14,983 nucleotides of DNA from Neisseriales bacterium (GTDB lineage: Bacteria; Pseudomonadota; Gammaproteobacteria; Burkholderiales; UBA11063), in NCBI GenBank assembly GCA_008017145.1, contig SSGY01000231.1, positions 1 to 14,983 of the forward strand, read 5' to 3'. Position 1 is the first letter of the stretch. Each line of letters opens with the position of its first letter. The position numbers and the translations under genes are program-made. This document shows positions 14,965 to 14,983 of the stretch, piece by piece. The notes under the pieces are model-generated. The model saw nothing but the letters and a program-made list of their open reading frames with translations, was not told where the DNA came from and searched no databases.

Positions 14965-14983
14965 TGACGACGACTCCAGTGCT
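14961..14983 (-). CDS. Possible C-terminal tail of an upstream gene (mnmG expected)
   Basis: The frame ending in TGA at 14961-14963 reads HWSRRQ and overlaps the rsmG start as ATGA. It is open to the window edge. In many bacteria mnmG (gidA) lies just upstream of rsmG, but six residues are too few to identify it. Confidence 0.3.

Overview
The window reads as a low-G+C proteobacterial chromosome. Lines I counted by hand gave about 43% G+C in dnaE and about 29% in the nuclease gene. A gidA/gidB-type rsmG-parA-parB order, an NsrR-type Rrf2 repressor, a DnaE of the Escherichia coli type, and a HIT protein whose wording (PGYLRVVLNRH, NVTPHIHWHVIPRF) resembles betaproteobacterial homologues together suggest a beta- or gammaproteobacterium. 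My best inference is a low-G+C betaproteobacterium, possibly Neisseriales. No species can be named from the sequence alone. I saw no tRNA, rRNA, CRISPR array or intact insertion sequence.

Layout. Every gene is on the minus strand except one PTS transporter. (1) 1-3116: the 5' 895 codons of dnaE, with a HIT-family hydrolase gene 5 bp upstream of it. (2) 3160-5789: an A+T-rich islet holding a decayed metallophosphatase remnant, a PD-(D/E)XK nuclease-family protein, an 89-residue protein made of three copies of a CCCH zinc-site motif, and a class III-like sirtuin that lacks the zinc cysteines. (3) 6045-6899: a WYL-domain regulator whose N-terminal part looks like two ribbon-helix-helix units. 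(4) 7261-10677: two copies of a ~600 bp segment, each with a GNAT acetyltransferase gene, flank a plus-strand fructose-type PTS EIIABC gene. The left copy still carries the last ~15 codons of the HAD gene that sits intact beside the right copy, so the right-hand arrangement is likely ancestral. (5) 10125-14964: a closely packed minus-strand run, rsmG-parA-parB-HAD phosphatase-nsrR-Cof-type HAD-GNAT, which could be one or a few operons.

How they fit together. RsmG, ParA and ParB, DnaE and the HIT protein are housekeeping: ribosome methylation, chromosome partition, replication and nucleotide metabolism. NsrR senses nitric oxide. The two HADs and the GNATs are small-molecule enzymes of unknown substrate. 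The 3.2-5.8 kb islet, flanked by a WYL regulator, is the accessory part and the best candidate for something undescribed. The evidence for a working system there is only gene order, strand and base composition.
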